The notes under the pieces were generated by a model. It had not been told where the DNA came from. It was given only the letters and a program-made list of their open reading frames with translations, and did no database searches. This document shows positions 17,623-27,612 of a stretch of 64,000 nt of DNA, in pieces. The position numbers and the translations under genes are program-made. Position 1 is the first letter of the stretch. Every line of letters begins with the position of its first letter. The DNA comes from Deltaproteobacteria bacterium HGW-Deltaproteobacteria-12 (GTDB lineage Bacteria; Desulfobacterota; Syntrophia; Syntrophales; Smithellaceae). The stretch is from assembly GCA_002840565.1 (NCBI GenBank), contig PHBK01000020.1, positions 1-64,000 of the forward strand, read 5' to 3'.

Positions 17623-19394
17623 ATGCCTGACCTTAAGCGCAACAATCTTGATAAATCATTATCCCCTTATCTTCTCCAGCATATTGCCAATCCCGTATGG
17701 TGGCAGGAATGGAGCCCGGAAATAATTGCCGGCGCAGTTGCCGAGGGAAAACCGCTTTTTGTTTCCGTAGGCTACGCAACCTGTCATTGGTGTCACGTCA
17801 TGGCTGCCGAGGCTTTCTCGGACAGCGATACAGCCAACTATCTTAACAGTCATTATATCTGCATCAAGGTTGATCGGGAACAAAGGCCGGACATTGATCA
17901 ATTTCTGATGAATTTTCTGCATGCGCAGAGCGGCAGCGGCGGCTGGCCTCTCAACGTATTTCTGACCGCCGATCTCCGCCCCATCTATGCGCTGACCTAT
18001 GCGCCGGTGCGCTCCAGTCAAACGCAGCATTCGTTTTTAAACATAGCGGAAATGGTTTATGATCATTATAAAAAAATGCCGACGATATTCCGCTGTTTAT
18101 CGCCCGGGAAGAAAAGCCGGCGACCGCCGGAGCAGACTCCCTGGTTAAGAATCTATTATCTTATCATGACTCCGTTCATGGCGGTTTTGGTATGGGTCAA
18201 AAATTTCCGCCCCATTCCACGCTGCTGTATCTTTTGTTTTTCCTTTGTGTGGAGAAGAATTCTGATGTTGAGACATTATGCAGCAAAACTCTTGATGCCA
18301 TGCGTTTACGGGGGCTCAACGATCATTTGCAGGGCGGAATTTTCCGCTATTGTGTGGATCGCCGCTGGACAATTCCGCATTTCGAAAAAATGCTTTATGA
18401 CCAGGCCATGGCTCTCTGGTGTTTCTCCCTCGCCTATAAAGTCATGAAAAAGACCGAGTATAGAAAAATGGCCGAGGGCATTCTCCGCTGCCTGAAGGAG
18501 AGTTTTGCGGACAAGGAATTATTCCTTGCGGCGCATGATGCGGATACGGAACATGTCGAGGGCGCGACTTATGTCTGGAGCCATGCCGAACTTCAGGCAT
18601 CCCTTACAGTTGATGAATTTCATCGACTCTCTGATTCGTATTATATTGATGAGCAGGGCAACTTCGAGGGCCGCATTCACCTGATCAGGAAAAACGATAT
18701 CCCTCTGCGGGAGATTGAAGAAAAGCTTCTGGCCCTGCGGAAAAAGCGGCCGCAGCCGGCGCCGGACAATAAAATTATTTGCGGAACAAATGCCCTGGCC
18801 GCCATTGCTCTCATCCAGGCAGGGCGGAGCATGGACATGACGGAGCTGGAGGAAAAGGCGGCCCGGACAATCCGGCGGTTGATTGATTTATTCTGGGATG
18901 GACATGCCCTGGGGCACTCTTATTACAAAGGAGTAAAGCAAGCTCAGAGTTTTTTGTTTGATGCTGCGGCAACGCTCACCGCAATCAGCATGCTCTATGA
19001 AAATGACTTAGCCTGGGGCAAGATCATGACGGCAATGGCCGCTTCTGTGGAATCATTTCGCGACGGCGAAAAATGGGTGGAGTCCAGAGCGGCTGATTTT
19101 CAAACGGTATGGGCATCCTGGTTCGATCATCCCATCCCTTCCAGTATCAGCATGGCTGAAATGGCTCTGGCCCGTGTCGCCCTGCTTACCGGGCAAGAAA
19201 CAAAATCTCGCGCCTACCTGGCCCCGCACCAGGCTGATTTCTACAACATCACCGTTCTGATGAACAACGGACTTTTCCACCTGATCACGTCAAAAAGCAC
19301 TATCCCCTGGTCTCAACTGCCGGCAAACTCAATGCAAAGACGCGGTGAACCCTCAACCGACTGTTACCGAGGGACATGCCGGATGATTACTTAG
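17623..19394 (+). pseudogene. YyaL/DUF255 thioredoxin-domain protein, frameshifted at a seven-A run
   Basis: Two overlapping frames encode one protein. The first (from ATG 17623) has the DUF255 N-terminus: SPYLLQH, CHWCHVM (CxxC thioredoxin site), and GGWPLNVFL. It loses homology after VYDHYKK. The second frame picks up at 18075 with NADDIPLFI and continues through GGFGMGQKFPPHS and the (alpha/alpha)6 part to 19394. The join falls in A7 at 18070-18076; one extra A restores a single frame. Such proteins are about 680 residues; the joined product is about 590, and its C-terminus looks short. Read as a single-base deletion, either real or a homopolymer error. Upstream spacing does not fit a standard slippery heptamer. 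Confidence 0.85.
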
Positions 19395-19423
19395 ACCGGT
19401 GTTTTGTCTAGTTGCTCTGACAG

Positions 19424-19648
19424 CTATTTATAAGTTAAGAATTCATCAATAGTCAGACGAATATCTTTGACAATCTGTCTTAATAAAATAGGGGAAATAT
19501 CCCGTCCCTGATGAAAGGGAACTGTGGTAATCCTGCTATCTGCATGACGGAATTGTTTATGGGAACCCTTTTGACGAACTTCTTTGAATCCTAATTTTTC
19601 CAGCATTGCTATGACTTCTTTGGGCTTGAGGATTGGAATACTGCCCAT
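19424..19648 (-). CDS. hicA: HicA-type mRNA interferase toxin
   Basis: HicA toxins are small dsRBD-fold RNases that cut mRNA. This 74-residue protein has the full set: a leading LKPKEVIAMLEKLGF helix, the catalytic GSH at 28-30 followed by Q-F, the TTVP strand and an ISP.LLRQIVKD helix. Its start lies one base after the stop of hicB, which precedes it on the minus strand. The pair marks the left edge of the defence island. Confidence 0.93.
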   Translation of the reverse strand: MGSIPILKPKEVIAMLEKLGFKEVRQKGSHKQFRHADSRITTVPFHQGRDISPILLRQIVKDIRLTIDEFLTYK

Positions 19649-19649
19649 A

Positions 19650-19859
19650 TCAATTCACCATTACAGCCTGAGTGCCGATAAATTCCGCCTCCAATTTTGG
19701 TTCTCCATCTTCCAACAGCATTTCTATAACTTCTCGCAGGTTCTTTTGCAGTTCATCCAGTGTTTGAGCTTGAGAGTGTGCCCCGGGAAACCCGGGAACA
19801 AAACCAACATATAAACCTGTCTCAGGACACCTTTCAATCACTGCCGTATATTGTTTCAT
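19650..19859 (-). CDS. hicB: HicB-type antitoxin
   Basis: A 69-residue HicB partial-RNase-H-fold protein (YTAVIERCPETGLYVGFVP, PGAHSQAQTLDEL, LREVIEMLLEDGEP). The start at 19859 is preceded by AAGGAG on the minus strand at about 19869-19874; a longer frame to 19943 has no such site. HicB neutralises HicA and usually represses the operon. No separate DNA-binding C-terminal domain is present, so any autoregulation would need another element. Confidence 0.92.
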   Translation of the reverse strand: MKQYTAVIERCPETGLYVGFVPGFPGAHSQAQTLDELQKNLREVIEMLLEDGEPKLEAEFIGTQAVMVN

Positions 19860-20025
19860 AAGCAATTCTCCTTTCCCCGTTATCTTATTTACCATATTAT
19901 CCATTTGTTGTCGAAGTTTATAGTAAAACACTTTGGAAGACAAATCGTGGATTGACTATGTTCCAAAAGTATGCAATTTGTTCGCACCCTATATCTTGTG
20001 TCCAAAATCCTACGATACTTTCCCC

Positions 20026-20053
20026 TTGCAATGCGTTGAAATAGTTGTAATAT
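20026..20053 (+). promoter_or_regulatory. Possible promoter of the defence operon
   Basis: TTGCAA (20026-20031) and TAATAT (20048-20053) are separated by 16 bases, about 90 bases before the helicase start. The spacing is acceptable and the region is AT-rich, but there is no further support. Confidence 0.3.
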
Positions 20054-20144
20054 AAGGCACAATTAACATTTCTATAAGTTTCATAGCACATTGATAATAA
20101 CAGTCTCAGTTTGCATTAATTCATAAAAGAGGGAAACACGGGTT

Positions 20145-23003
20145 TTGATTCGCACCGACTACCAGGCAAAGTACACAGCTTATGAACTAACCCGCCGCTT
20201 CCCATCGGACAGTACAGAAAAACTTACAGCCGCCCTTGTCGATGCGCAGGTTGATCTTAATCCCCATCAAATCGATGCTGCCCTGTTTGCGTTCAAATCG
20301 CCGCTTTCCAGGGGAGCGTTGCTGGCCGATGAAGTGGGTTTAGGTAAAACCATCGAAGCGGGGCTTGTGCTTTCGCAAAAATGGGCCGAACATAAGCGAT
20401 GCATTCTCATCATTACGCCATCTAATTTGCGGAAGCAGTGGTGTCAGGAACTGACTGATAAATTCTTTCTACCTTGTCGCCTTCTGGAAACGAAGTCTTA
20501 TAATAATGCGATAAAAAATGGTCATTTGCAGCCGTTTAATACGCCAGAGATCATTATCTGCTCGTACCATTTTGCGAAAGGCAAGGCGAGCGACATCCAT
20601 ACTATACCCTGGGATTTGGTTGTCATTGATGAAGCGCACCGCCTGCGCAACGTCTATAAACCATCCAACGTTATTGCCAATACACTCAAGTTGGCCCTGG
20701 CCGGAAAAGACAAGCTTCTTCTGACGGCAACGCCTTTACAGAATTCTTTGCTGGAGCTCTTTGGCCTGGTGAGTTTCATCGACGAACACACTTTCGGCGA
20801 CCTGAAGAGTTTCCGTGAGCAGTTTGTCAATCTGAATCAGGAACAGGTATTCCATGCCCTCAAGGCGCGGCTGAAGCCTGTATGCCATCGCACCTTACGC
20901 CGTCAGGTGCTGCCCTATATCAAATATACCAAACGCTTGCCGTTGGTTCAGGAGTTTACACCGGAAGAAAGCGAAGACCGCCTTTACTGCGTGGTTTCGG
21001 AATATCTGCAGCGCGATAATCTGCAAGCGCTTCCGGCGTCTCAACGATCGCTCATGACGCTGGTTTTGCGCAAATTGCTGGCCTCATCCACCTTTGCTAT
21101 AGCGGGCGCTCTTGTCTCCATTTCCAACCGTTTGAAAGCCAAACTTCGCCAGGAGGATTCTGCCGAACCACTGGCGGATGTGCTGGAACAGGATTACGAG
21201 ACTTTGGATGAGACAGCCGAAGAATGGGGGCAGGATGAAACCACGCAGTTCCTCACCCAGGAAGATCGTGCAGCCATCGAAAAGGAAATAAAAGATCTCG
21301 ATGCATTTGTTGGTCTTGCTACGTCGATCGAACATAATGCCAAAGGTAAAGCCCTTTTAAAGGCTTTGGAAATTGCCTTTGCTAAAGCACAACAGATCGG
21401 CGCTGCGCAAAAAGCCGTCATCTTTACTGAATCACGCCGCACACAAAATTACTTGTTGCGCCTTTTGGCCGACAGTCCCTTTGCTGAAGGAATTGTCCTT
21501 TTCAACGGGTCCAATACCGATGAAAGATCAAAACAGATTTACTCTGAATGGCTTGAGCGCCATCAGGGCACCGATCTCGTCAGTGGATCTCGCACCGCCG
21601 ATATGCGGTCGGCATTGGTGGATTATTTTCGTGAAAAGGGCAGAATCATGATTGCCACGGAGGCAGGCGCAGAAGGCATCAACCTCCAGTTCAGTTCCCT
21701 GGTTGTCAACTACGATCTGCCCTGGAACCCCCAACGCATTGAACAGCGTATTGGCCGCTGTCACCGTTACGGGCAGCAACATGACGTGGTCGTCGTCAAC
21801 TTCCTTAATCGCAAAAATGCCGCCGATCAGCGGGTATTTGAGCTTTTGTCCGAAAAATTCCAGCTTTTTGAAGGCGTGTTCGGCGCCAGTGATGAGGTGC
21901 TGGGTGCCATTGAATCCGGCGTGGATTTTGAAAAAAGGATAGCCGACATTTATCAGCGTTGCCGCAAGCCCGATGACATTCAAAACGCTTTCGATCAACT
22001 TCAGCTTGAACTGAGCCTGGAGATCAACGCGGCGATGACCCTCACACGGAATCAATTGCTGGAAAATTTTGACGACGAGGTCAGGGAAAAACTTCGAATC
22101 CGCGACGAAGCGTCCAAAGCCTGCTTGAATCGATATGAACGTCTGCTCATGCAGCTCACCCGCTATGAGTTGAAAAAACATGCCGATTTTCTCAATGAAT
22201 CGTCCTTTCGTCTGAACAGTCAGCCCTTTCCCGATCTAGCCGGTCATATACCGTTGGGACTTTATGAATTACCACGACGCATAGGCGATGCCCATCTCTA
22301 TCGCCGAAGCCACCCCCTGGCCCAAGCGATGATGGCGCAGGCCAAAGGCCGCGATTTAGCGGCGGCCGAAATCCATTTTGACTACGGTAAGCATGATGGG
22401 AAAATCAGCATATTGGAGCCATTCATCAGCCAGACCGGTTGGCTTGCGGCATCTGTGCTCACCATTGAATCGCTTGACCAGGCCGAAGACCATCTGATCG
22501 TTATGGCCATGACCGACCAGGAGGATATGCTCACTGATGAAGCCGCTGTGCGCCTCCTCAGTCTGCCGGCGGAAGTTACCGGTACTGCCACAGCGCCATC
22601 ACAGGTCGATACATTGATGGACTACGCTAAACAGCGCCAGTTCAATATTCAAACAGAGATTTCCGCGCGTAATGCCCGTTTTTTCGAGGTCGAAGCGGAA
22701 AAACTCGACGGGTGGGCCGATGATTTGAAAGTCGGACTGGAGCGCGAAATCAAGGAATTGGACCGTCAGATCAAAGAGGCGCGTCGTGCTGCAACCGCAG
22801 CCCTGACACTGGAGGAAAAACTCATCGGGCAAAAGCAGATCAAAGATTTGGAAGCGCAACGCAATCAGAAGCGCCGGTCATTATTTGATGCCCAGGATGA
22901 TATTGACCGGCAGCGGGAAGGGCTGATCGAAAAGATTGAAGGCAAATTACGGCAGAAGTCTTCATTGCTTTCGTTATTTTCTGTAAGATGGAATTTATCG
23001 TAA
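20145..23003 (+). CDS. SNF2-type DEAD/DEAH helicase of a defence operon
   Basis: A 952-residue ATP-dependent DNA translocase. It has Walker A DEVGLGKT at 62-69, the DEAH box at 162-165, TATPLQN as motif III, and a C-terminal helicase half (GAEGINLQFSS, then QRIGRCHRYGQ). The last 100 residues are a charged coiled coil. A TTG start at 20145 follows GAGGG. SNF2 helicases of this kind (compare DrmD of DISARM) drive DNA translocation in anti-phage systems. Here it heads a run of five same-strand genes ending with a type III-like nuclease. No DUF1998 or phospholipase-D gene of DISARM is present. The exact partner set is therefore unusual. Confidence 0.88.
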   Translation: MIRTDYQAKYTAYELTRRFPSDSTEKLTAALVDAQVDLNPHQIDAALFAFKSPLSRGALLADEVGLGKTIEAGLVLSQKWAEHKRCILIITPSNLRKQWCQELTDKFFLPCRLLETKSYNNAIKNGHLQPFNTPEIIICSYHFAKGKASDIHTIPWDLVVIDEAHRLRNVYKPSNVIANTLKLALAGKDKLLLTATPLQNSLLELFGLVSFIDEHTFGDLKSFREQFVNLNQEQVFHALKARLKPVCHRTLRRQVLPYIKYTKRLPLVQEFTPEESEDRLYCVVSEYLQRDNLQALPASQRSLMTLVLRKLLASSTFAIAGALVSISNRLKAKLRQEDSAEPLADVLEQDYETLDETAEEWGQDETTQFLTQEDRAAIEKEIKDLDAFVGLATSIEHNAKGKALLKALEIAFAKAQQIGAAQKAVIFTESRRTQNYLLRLLADSPFAEGIVLFNGSNTDERSKQIYSEWLERHQGTDLVSGSRTADMRSALVDYFREKGRIMIATEAGAEGINLQFSSLVVNYDLPWNPQRIEQRIGRCHRYGQQHDVVVVNFLNRKNAADQRVFELLSEKFQLFEGVFGASDEVLGAIESGVDFEKRIADIYQRCRKPDDIQNAFDQLQLELSLEINAAMTLTRNQLLENFDDEVREKLRIRDEASKACLNRYERLLMQLTRYELKKHADFLNESSFRLNSQPFPDLAGHIPLGLYELPRRIGDAHLYRRSHPLAQAMMAQAKGRDLAAAEIHFDYGKHDGKISILEPFISQTGWLAASVLTIESLDQAEDHLIVMAMTDQEDMLTDEAAVRLLSLPAEVTGTATAPSQVDTLMDYAKQRQFNIQTEISARNARFFEVEAEKLDGWADDLKVGLEREIKELDRQIKEARRAATAALTLEEKLIGQKQIKDLEAQRNQKRRSLFDAQDDIDRQREGLIEKIEGKLRQKSSLLSLFSVRWNLS

Positions 23004-23014
23004 ATGCAAGAAAG

Positions 23015-23042
23015 ACCATTTTGTTGACGTCAACAAAATGGT
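23015..23042. repeat. Perfect 28-bp palindrome between helicase and TrlF genes
   Basis: ACCATTTTGTTGAC is followed directly by its exact reverse complement GTCAACAAAATGGT, with no loop. It lies 11 bases after the helicase stop and 40 before the TrlF start. No T-run follows, so it is not a standard terminator. It could be an operator for a dimeric repressor, a protein-bound recombination site, or a processing hairpin. Confidence 0.75.
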
Positions 23043-23081
23043 GCCGAAAGAACACAGGGGGCAGGCATGAAGGAGATTAAT

Positions 23082-25970
23082 ATGAGCACATATTCACAAC
23101 GAGGATCACTTTGGCACAGGTGGGACTTGCATTTTCATACGCCTAGCTCCTTTGATTACGAAAACAAGAGTGTCACGAACAATGATATTGTTGAAATCCT
23201 GCTTAAAAATAATGTCCGTGTTGTGGCAATCACCGATCATCACAACATTGATATCGAACGTATTCGAGAGTTACAGGCGCTTGGAAAGGGTAGGATAACA
23301 GTTTTACCGGGGATTGAACTGAGGAGTGACCAAGGTGGAGCGCCTATTCATTATATTTGTATTTTCCCAGAGGATTGCGATCTTAACCACGTCTGGACGA
23401 CACTTCAAGGTAGTCTCGGGTTGACAACGCAAGCAATTTCTACAAAAGGTGGTGATCTGTGTGTCTATGTGCCACTTGAAAGGGGTGCTGAAGAGGCCAG
23501 AAAGCTGGGTGGCGTAGTTTCGATCCATGCTGGAGCGAAGTCAAATTCCATCGAATGTATAAAAAACAAGGAGCAATTCCAGCAGCGTATTAAATGCGAT
23601 ATAACAAATAATTGGGTGGACCTGATGGAGATAGGCCAGATTAAAGATGTCGATGTCCATCTTAATACAATCTTCCCTGCAACAGGTTTGGACAAACCCT
23701 TGATTCTTTGCTCCGATAACCATCAAGTTAATAATTACTCAATAAAGGCACCGCTTTGGTTACGGGCTGATCCGACGTTTCGCGGGCTACTAATGGTATT
23801 GCGTGAGCCTCGTGGGCGTGTTTTTATCGGAGAACGCCCCACAGAACAAATCCGCATCGAGCAAAACCCGACCAAGTACATCCGCGGTATTTCCTTCTCA
23901 CGTAAAGAGACCGCACCTGCTGCAGAACGCTGGTTCGGGAATAATATTATGTTCAATCCAGGGCTTGTTGCAATTGTAGGGAACAAAGGTAGCGGTAAAA
24001 GCGCCCTGTCGGATACGATTGGTTTGCTCGGTGCGAGCAAGAACTCAGACGCATTTTCGTTTCTTAGCAAAAAAAGATTTCGTCACCCAACTGCAGGGTA
24101 TGCAGCGTATTTCGCGGCGATTATCGAGTGGGAATCTGGTGAGAAAATAACCCGCGGTTTGGACGATAACGTTCCGGCTGAGGAAGTCGAACGTCTTAAA
24201 TATCTTCCTCAAGACCATGTCGAGAAAGTCTGTAATGAACTTATTGGAATTGGTGAAAGCGGATTTGAGCGTGAACTTAAAAGCGTTATTTTCTCGCATG
24301 TTCCTGAAGCGCAACGATTGGGACAGGCTACCCTTGATGATCTTGTGCGTTTTCAAACTGGTGAGAAGCAGAAACGTATCGATTCTCTTATAAAGCAATT
24401 CCGCGAATCAAGCAGGTCTCGGGCGCTTCTTGAAGCACGGGCAGAGCCGAAAGTTAAGCGAGAACTTGAAGAAAAAATCAGAAGACGCGAGATCGAGATT
24501 GAGGCACATGAGAAATCCAAACCTATAGAAATACCTAACCCAATACCAAGTAACAGCATTGCAACGCCTGATTTAGCCTTAATTAAGGATTTTAACACCG
24601 CTGATGAGGCAAGGAAAACAATTGAAAATCAGATTGCACAAACCTTGGAAACCCAGCGAACTGCGGAACGGTCTCATGCAGTGGCTAAAAGGTTGATTGA
24701 AAAGATAGAAAATTTCAAAAAGGATTATGATGTATTTACCACTTCTTTAGTCCAAGACGCGACTGAACTTGGATTGAAAGCCGCTGAACTTGTCTTGCTA
24801 ACTATCAATAAATCAGATGTTGAAAAGATACGCAACCAGTCAGCATCATTAATTACGGACGCCAAAAATTTACTCGATGAAACAAATCCAACCGGACTAC
24901 CAAAGCAACTTACAGAGCATAAAACCCGATTGTCTGAAATTCAAATTACGCTTGATGCCCCTAATCGAACCTACCAGTCATATCTGAAGAATCTTGCTGA
25001 TTGGCAGGAAAAACGAACAAAGCTTGAAGGAAATTCAAGTGAGCCTGAATCACTCATAGGTCTTAAGGCTTCACTTGCTGCTCTTGACAGCATACCCCGG
25101 GAAATTACAGTCTCGAAATCAGAGCAGATCAGAATCAGTCTTGAAATCCACGCAGAGAAGTGTGCGCAGGCTGCTGTTTACCGAACCCTCTATGGACCTG
25201 TGCAACAGTTTATCGATAACCATACTCTTGCAAAAGACAAATTGAAACTGGAGTTTAGAGCTGAGTTGACACCTGAAGACTTTGCGGATCGGCTTCTTGG
25301 ATTACTTGCCTTGAACCGAAAGGGAAGCTTCATGGGAATTAACGAAGGTCGAGCCAAGGCAGAGACCTTCACGCAAGCAACGAACTGGGAAAATCCAGAA
25401 TCAGTTCGAAGCTTTCTTGAAGATATCGACCGTGCTTTGCATGAGGATCAGCGTGATAGTCCTGCGCCGCAGGTATCACTTTATGATCAGCTGAGTGGAA
25501 AGAAAAAGATCGAGGAGGTATTTGATTTACTTTATGGTCTGGAATATGTCCAACCACGATATATTTTACGTTGGGAAGGCAAAGATCTCGCCATGCTATC
25601 GCCTGGTGAGCGTGGAACACTGCTGCTAGTATTTTATCTCCTTATCGATAAAGGTGACATGCCTTTGGTGATCGATCAACCTGAGGGGAATCTTGACAAT
25701 CACACTGTTGCCAAAGTCTTAGTAGATTGTATAAGAGAAGCACGGAAAAGGAGACAAGTGTTCATTGTAACACACAACCCAAACTTGGCCGTCGTATGTG
25801 ATGCTGACCAAGTTATCCATGCCAGTATGGATAAGACGAATGGGAATGAAATAACTTATACATCGGGTGCCTTGGAAAATCCTGCAATAAGCAAGCATGT
25901 TACTGATGTACTGGAAGGTACACGGTGGGCTTTTGGCGTCCGTGGTGCAAAATATAAAGTTGGGGATTAA
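23082..25970 (+). CDS. TrlF-family PHP-domain / SMC-like ATPase
   Basis: Two parts are visible. Residues 10-250 are a PHP phosphoesterase domain with metal ligands in HFHT (17-20), TDHHN (51-55), a Glu at 79 and SDNH (211-214). From about 290 comes an ABC/SMC-type ATPase: Walker A GNKGSGKS (300-307), a long coiled-coil insert, the LSPGE signature (839-843), VIDQPE Walker B (863-868) and a TH switch (897-898). PHP domains often hydrolyse DNA or nucleotides, so this is a plausible ATP-gated nuclease. The start at 23082 follows AAGGAG six bases away; ATG 23067 is an alternative. The gene is visibly more AT-rich than its neighbours. Confidence 0.88.
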   Translation: MSTYSQRGSLWHRWDLHFHTPSSFDYENKSVTNNDIVEILLKNNVRVVAITDHHNIDIERIRELQALGKGRITVLPGIELRSDQGGAPIHYICIFPEDCDLNHVWTTLQGSLGLTTQAISTKGGDLCVYVPLERGAEEARKLGGVVSIHAGAKSNSIECIKNKEQFQQRIKCDITNNWVDLMEIGQIKDVDVHLNTIFPATGLDKPLILCSDNHQVNNYSIKAPLWLRADPTFRGLLMVLREPRGRVFIGERPTEQIRIEQNPTKYIRGISFSRKETAPAAERWFGNNIMFNPGLVAIVGNKGSGKSALSDTIGLLGASKNSDAFSFLSKKRFRHPTAGYAAYFAAIIEWESGEKITRGLDDNVPAEEVERLKYLPQDHVEKVCNELIGIGESGFERELKSVIFSHVPEAQRLGQATLDDLVRFQTGEKQKRIDSLIKQFRESSRSRALLEARAEPKVKRELEEKIRRREIEIEAHEKSKPIEIPNPIPSNSIATPDLALIKDFNTADEARKTIENQIAQTLETQRTAERSHAVAKRLIEKIENFKKDYDVFTTSLVQDATELGLKAAELVLLTINKSDVEKIRNQSASLITDAKNLLDETNPTGLPKQLTEHKTRLSEIQITLDAPNRTYQSYLKNLADWQEKRTKLEGNSSEPESLIGLKASLAALDSIPREITVSKSEQIRISLEIHAEKCAQAAVYRTLYGPVQQFIDNHTLAKDKLKLEFRAELTPEDFADRLLGLLALNRKGSFMGINEGRAKAETFTQATNWENPESVRSFLEDIDRALHEDQRDSPAPQVSLYDQLSGKKKIEEVFDLLYGLEYVQPRYILRWEGKDLAMLSPGERGTLLLVFYLLIDKGDMPLVIDQPEGNLDNHTVAKVLVDCIREARKRRQVFIVTHNPNLAVVCDADQVIHASMDKTNGNEITYTSGALENPAISKHVTDVLEGTRWAFGVRGAKYKVGD

Positions 25971-25971
25971 T

Positions 25972-27612
25972 ATGGTTAACGGAAATACTAAGAAACAAAA
26001 ACTGGAATTGACGTGGATCGGGAAGGAAAACCGGCCGCGGCTGGAGCCGCGGATTTTACTGGAAGACCCGGAACAATCGTATCACGCAAAACACCGGGTG
26101 ACCGGCAAGGATATTTTCGACAATCAGTTGATCTTCGGCGACAACCTGCTGGCGCTCAAAGCGCTGGAGTCGGAATATGCCGGAAAGGTGAAGTGCATTT
26201 ATATTGATCCGCCATACAATACCGGATCTGCCTTTGAACATTACGACGATGGTATCGAGCATTCTGTATGGCTGTCGCTTATGCGAGATCGAATGGAGTG
26301 TCTGCGCCGGCTTCTTTCCAATCACGGTAGTTTATGGGTATCGATCGACGATAATGAGTGCCATTACTTCCGCGTCATGATGGACGAGATATTCGGACGG
26401 CAGAACTTTGTTGCAAGCATCATTTGGCAGAAGCTGTTCACGGTAAAGAACTCTGCAAGGCACTTCTCGGACATGCACGACTACATTCTTGTTTTCGCGA
26501 AGGATGCGTGTTTGTGGGAGCGTAATCTGTTACCAAGGAGCGTCGAACTTGATGAGACCTACACCAATCCCGACGCTGATCCACGTGGTCCTTGGACGAC
26601 TAACGCAGTGCAGGCCAGAAATTATTACAGTCAAGGAACCTATGGTATTCAGTCGCCCTCTGGTAAGGTATTCAAACCGCCCAAGGGAACATATTGGCGA
26701 GTGTCCCAAACTACATTCGATGAACTAAATTCAGACGGGCGTATCTGGTGGGGGAAGACCAGCGACAGCATTCCAAGGATCAAGAAATTCTTGTCAGAAG
26801 CAAAGCAAGGGGTGGTTCCAGCGACTATGTGGTTGCATTCAGACTGTGGGACGAATGCTGAAGCGAAGACCGAGCTTAGAAGTTTATTAGCAGGTCCGGA
26901 AGATACCGAGATGTTCATTACGCCAAAACCTGAGCGACTTATAAGGCGCATCTTGGAAGTAGCAACTAATCCCGGTGACCTCATCCTTGACTCTTTCGCC
27001 GGTTCCGGTACGACCGGTGCAGTGGCTCACAAGATGGGGCGGCGCTGGATCATGGTGGAACTGGGTGAGCATTGCCATACGCATATTATCCCTCGTCTGA
27101 AAAAAGTCATCGACGGTGAAGATTCAGGTGGCATCACCAAGGCGGTCAACTGGAAAGGCGGAGGCGGTTTCCGCTATTACCGCCTTGCGCCGTCGCTTTT
27201 GGAAAAAGACAAGTGGGACAACTGGATCATCAACAAAACGTACAACGCCGCAATGCTGGCCGAGGCGCTGTGCAAGCTGGAAGGCTTCACCTACGCGCCC
27301 AGCGATACCGTCTATTGGCAGCAGGGCTTCTCGACGGAACGGGATTTTCTGTATGTGACAACCGCCGGCCTGACGCACGAGCAGCTCCTGCAACTCGCAG
27401 ACGAGGTCGGGCTGGACCGCACGCTTCTGGTGCTTTGCACGGCCTTCCGCGGCCGGGGCGATTACCCCAATCTGACGGTCAAAAAGATTCCTCGCCAGGT
27501 TTTGTCTCGCTGCGAATGGGGGCATGACGACTACAGCCTGCAAGTGGAGAATCTGCCCCAAGCGCCGCCCAAGGCCGGCCAGCAGAGCCTTTTTACCGAG
27601 GAGGAATCATGA
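25972..27612 (+). CDS. Site-specific DNA methyltransferase (N6-adenine type, type III mod-like)
   Basis: Transfers methyl from S-adenosylmethionine to DNA adenine. Motif IV DPPYNTGS (79-86) comes before motif I FAGSGTT (342-348), the order seen in beta-class/Mod enzymes. The stretch between them (about 150-320) is a likely target-recognition region. The start lies one base after the TrlF stop; an ATG at 25897 inside TrlF is less likely. The protein has 546 residues with a C-terminal extension beyond the catalytic core. It is expected to mark host DNA for the nuclease encoded 1.2 kb downstream. Confidence 0.93.
   Translation: MVNGNTKKQKLELTWIGKENRPRLEPRILLEDPEQSYHAKHRVTGKDIFDNQLIFGDNLLALKALESEYAGKVKCIYIDPPYNTGSAFEHYDDGIEHSVWLSLMRDRMECLRRLLSNHGSLWVSIDDNECHYFRVMMDEIFGRQNFVASIIWQKLFTVKNSARHFSDMHDYILVFAKDACLWERNLLPRSVELDETYTNPDADPRGPWTTNAVQARNYYSQGTYGIQSPSGKVFKPPKGTYWRVSQTTFDELNSDGRIWWGKTSDSIPRIKKFLSEAKQGVVPATMWLHSDCGTNAEAKTELRSLLAGPEDTEMFITPKPERLIRRILEVATNPGDLILDSFAGSGTTGAVAHKMGRRWIMVELGEHCHTHIIPRLKKVIDGEDSGGITKAVNWKGGGGFRYYRLAPSLLEKDKWDNWIINKTYNAAMLAEALCKLEGFTYAPSDTVYWQQGFSTERDFLYVTTAGLTHEQLLQLADEVGLDRTLLVLCTAFRGRGDYPNLTVKKIPRQVLSRCEWGHDDYSLQVENLPQAPPKAGQQSLFTEEES

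Noticed and set aside
18064..18080. Programmed -1 frameshifting in the YyaL gene
   Set aside because: The A7 run is preceded by T, so the phase does not give a standard X-XXY-YYZ heptamer, and no clear pseudoknot follows; a mutation or read error is simpler.
23015..23042. Palindrome as a Rho-independent terminator
   Set aside because: There is no T-run on either side and no loop.
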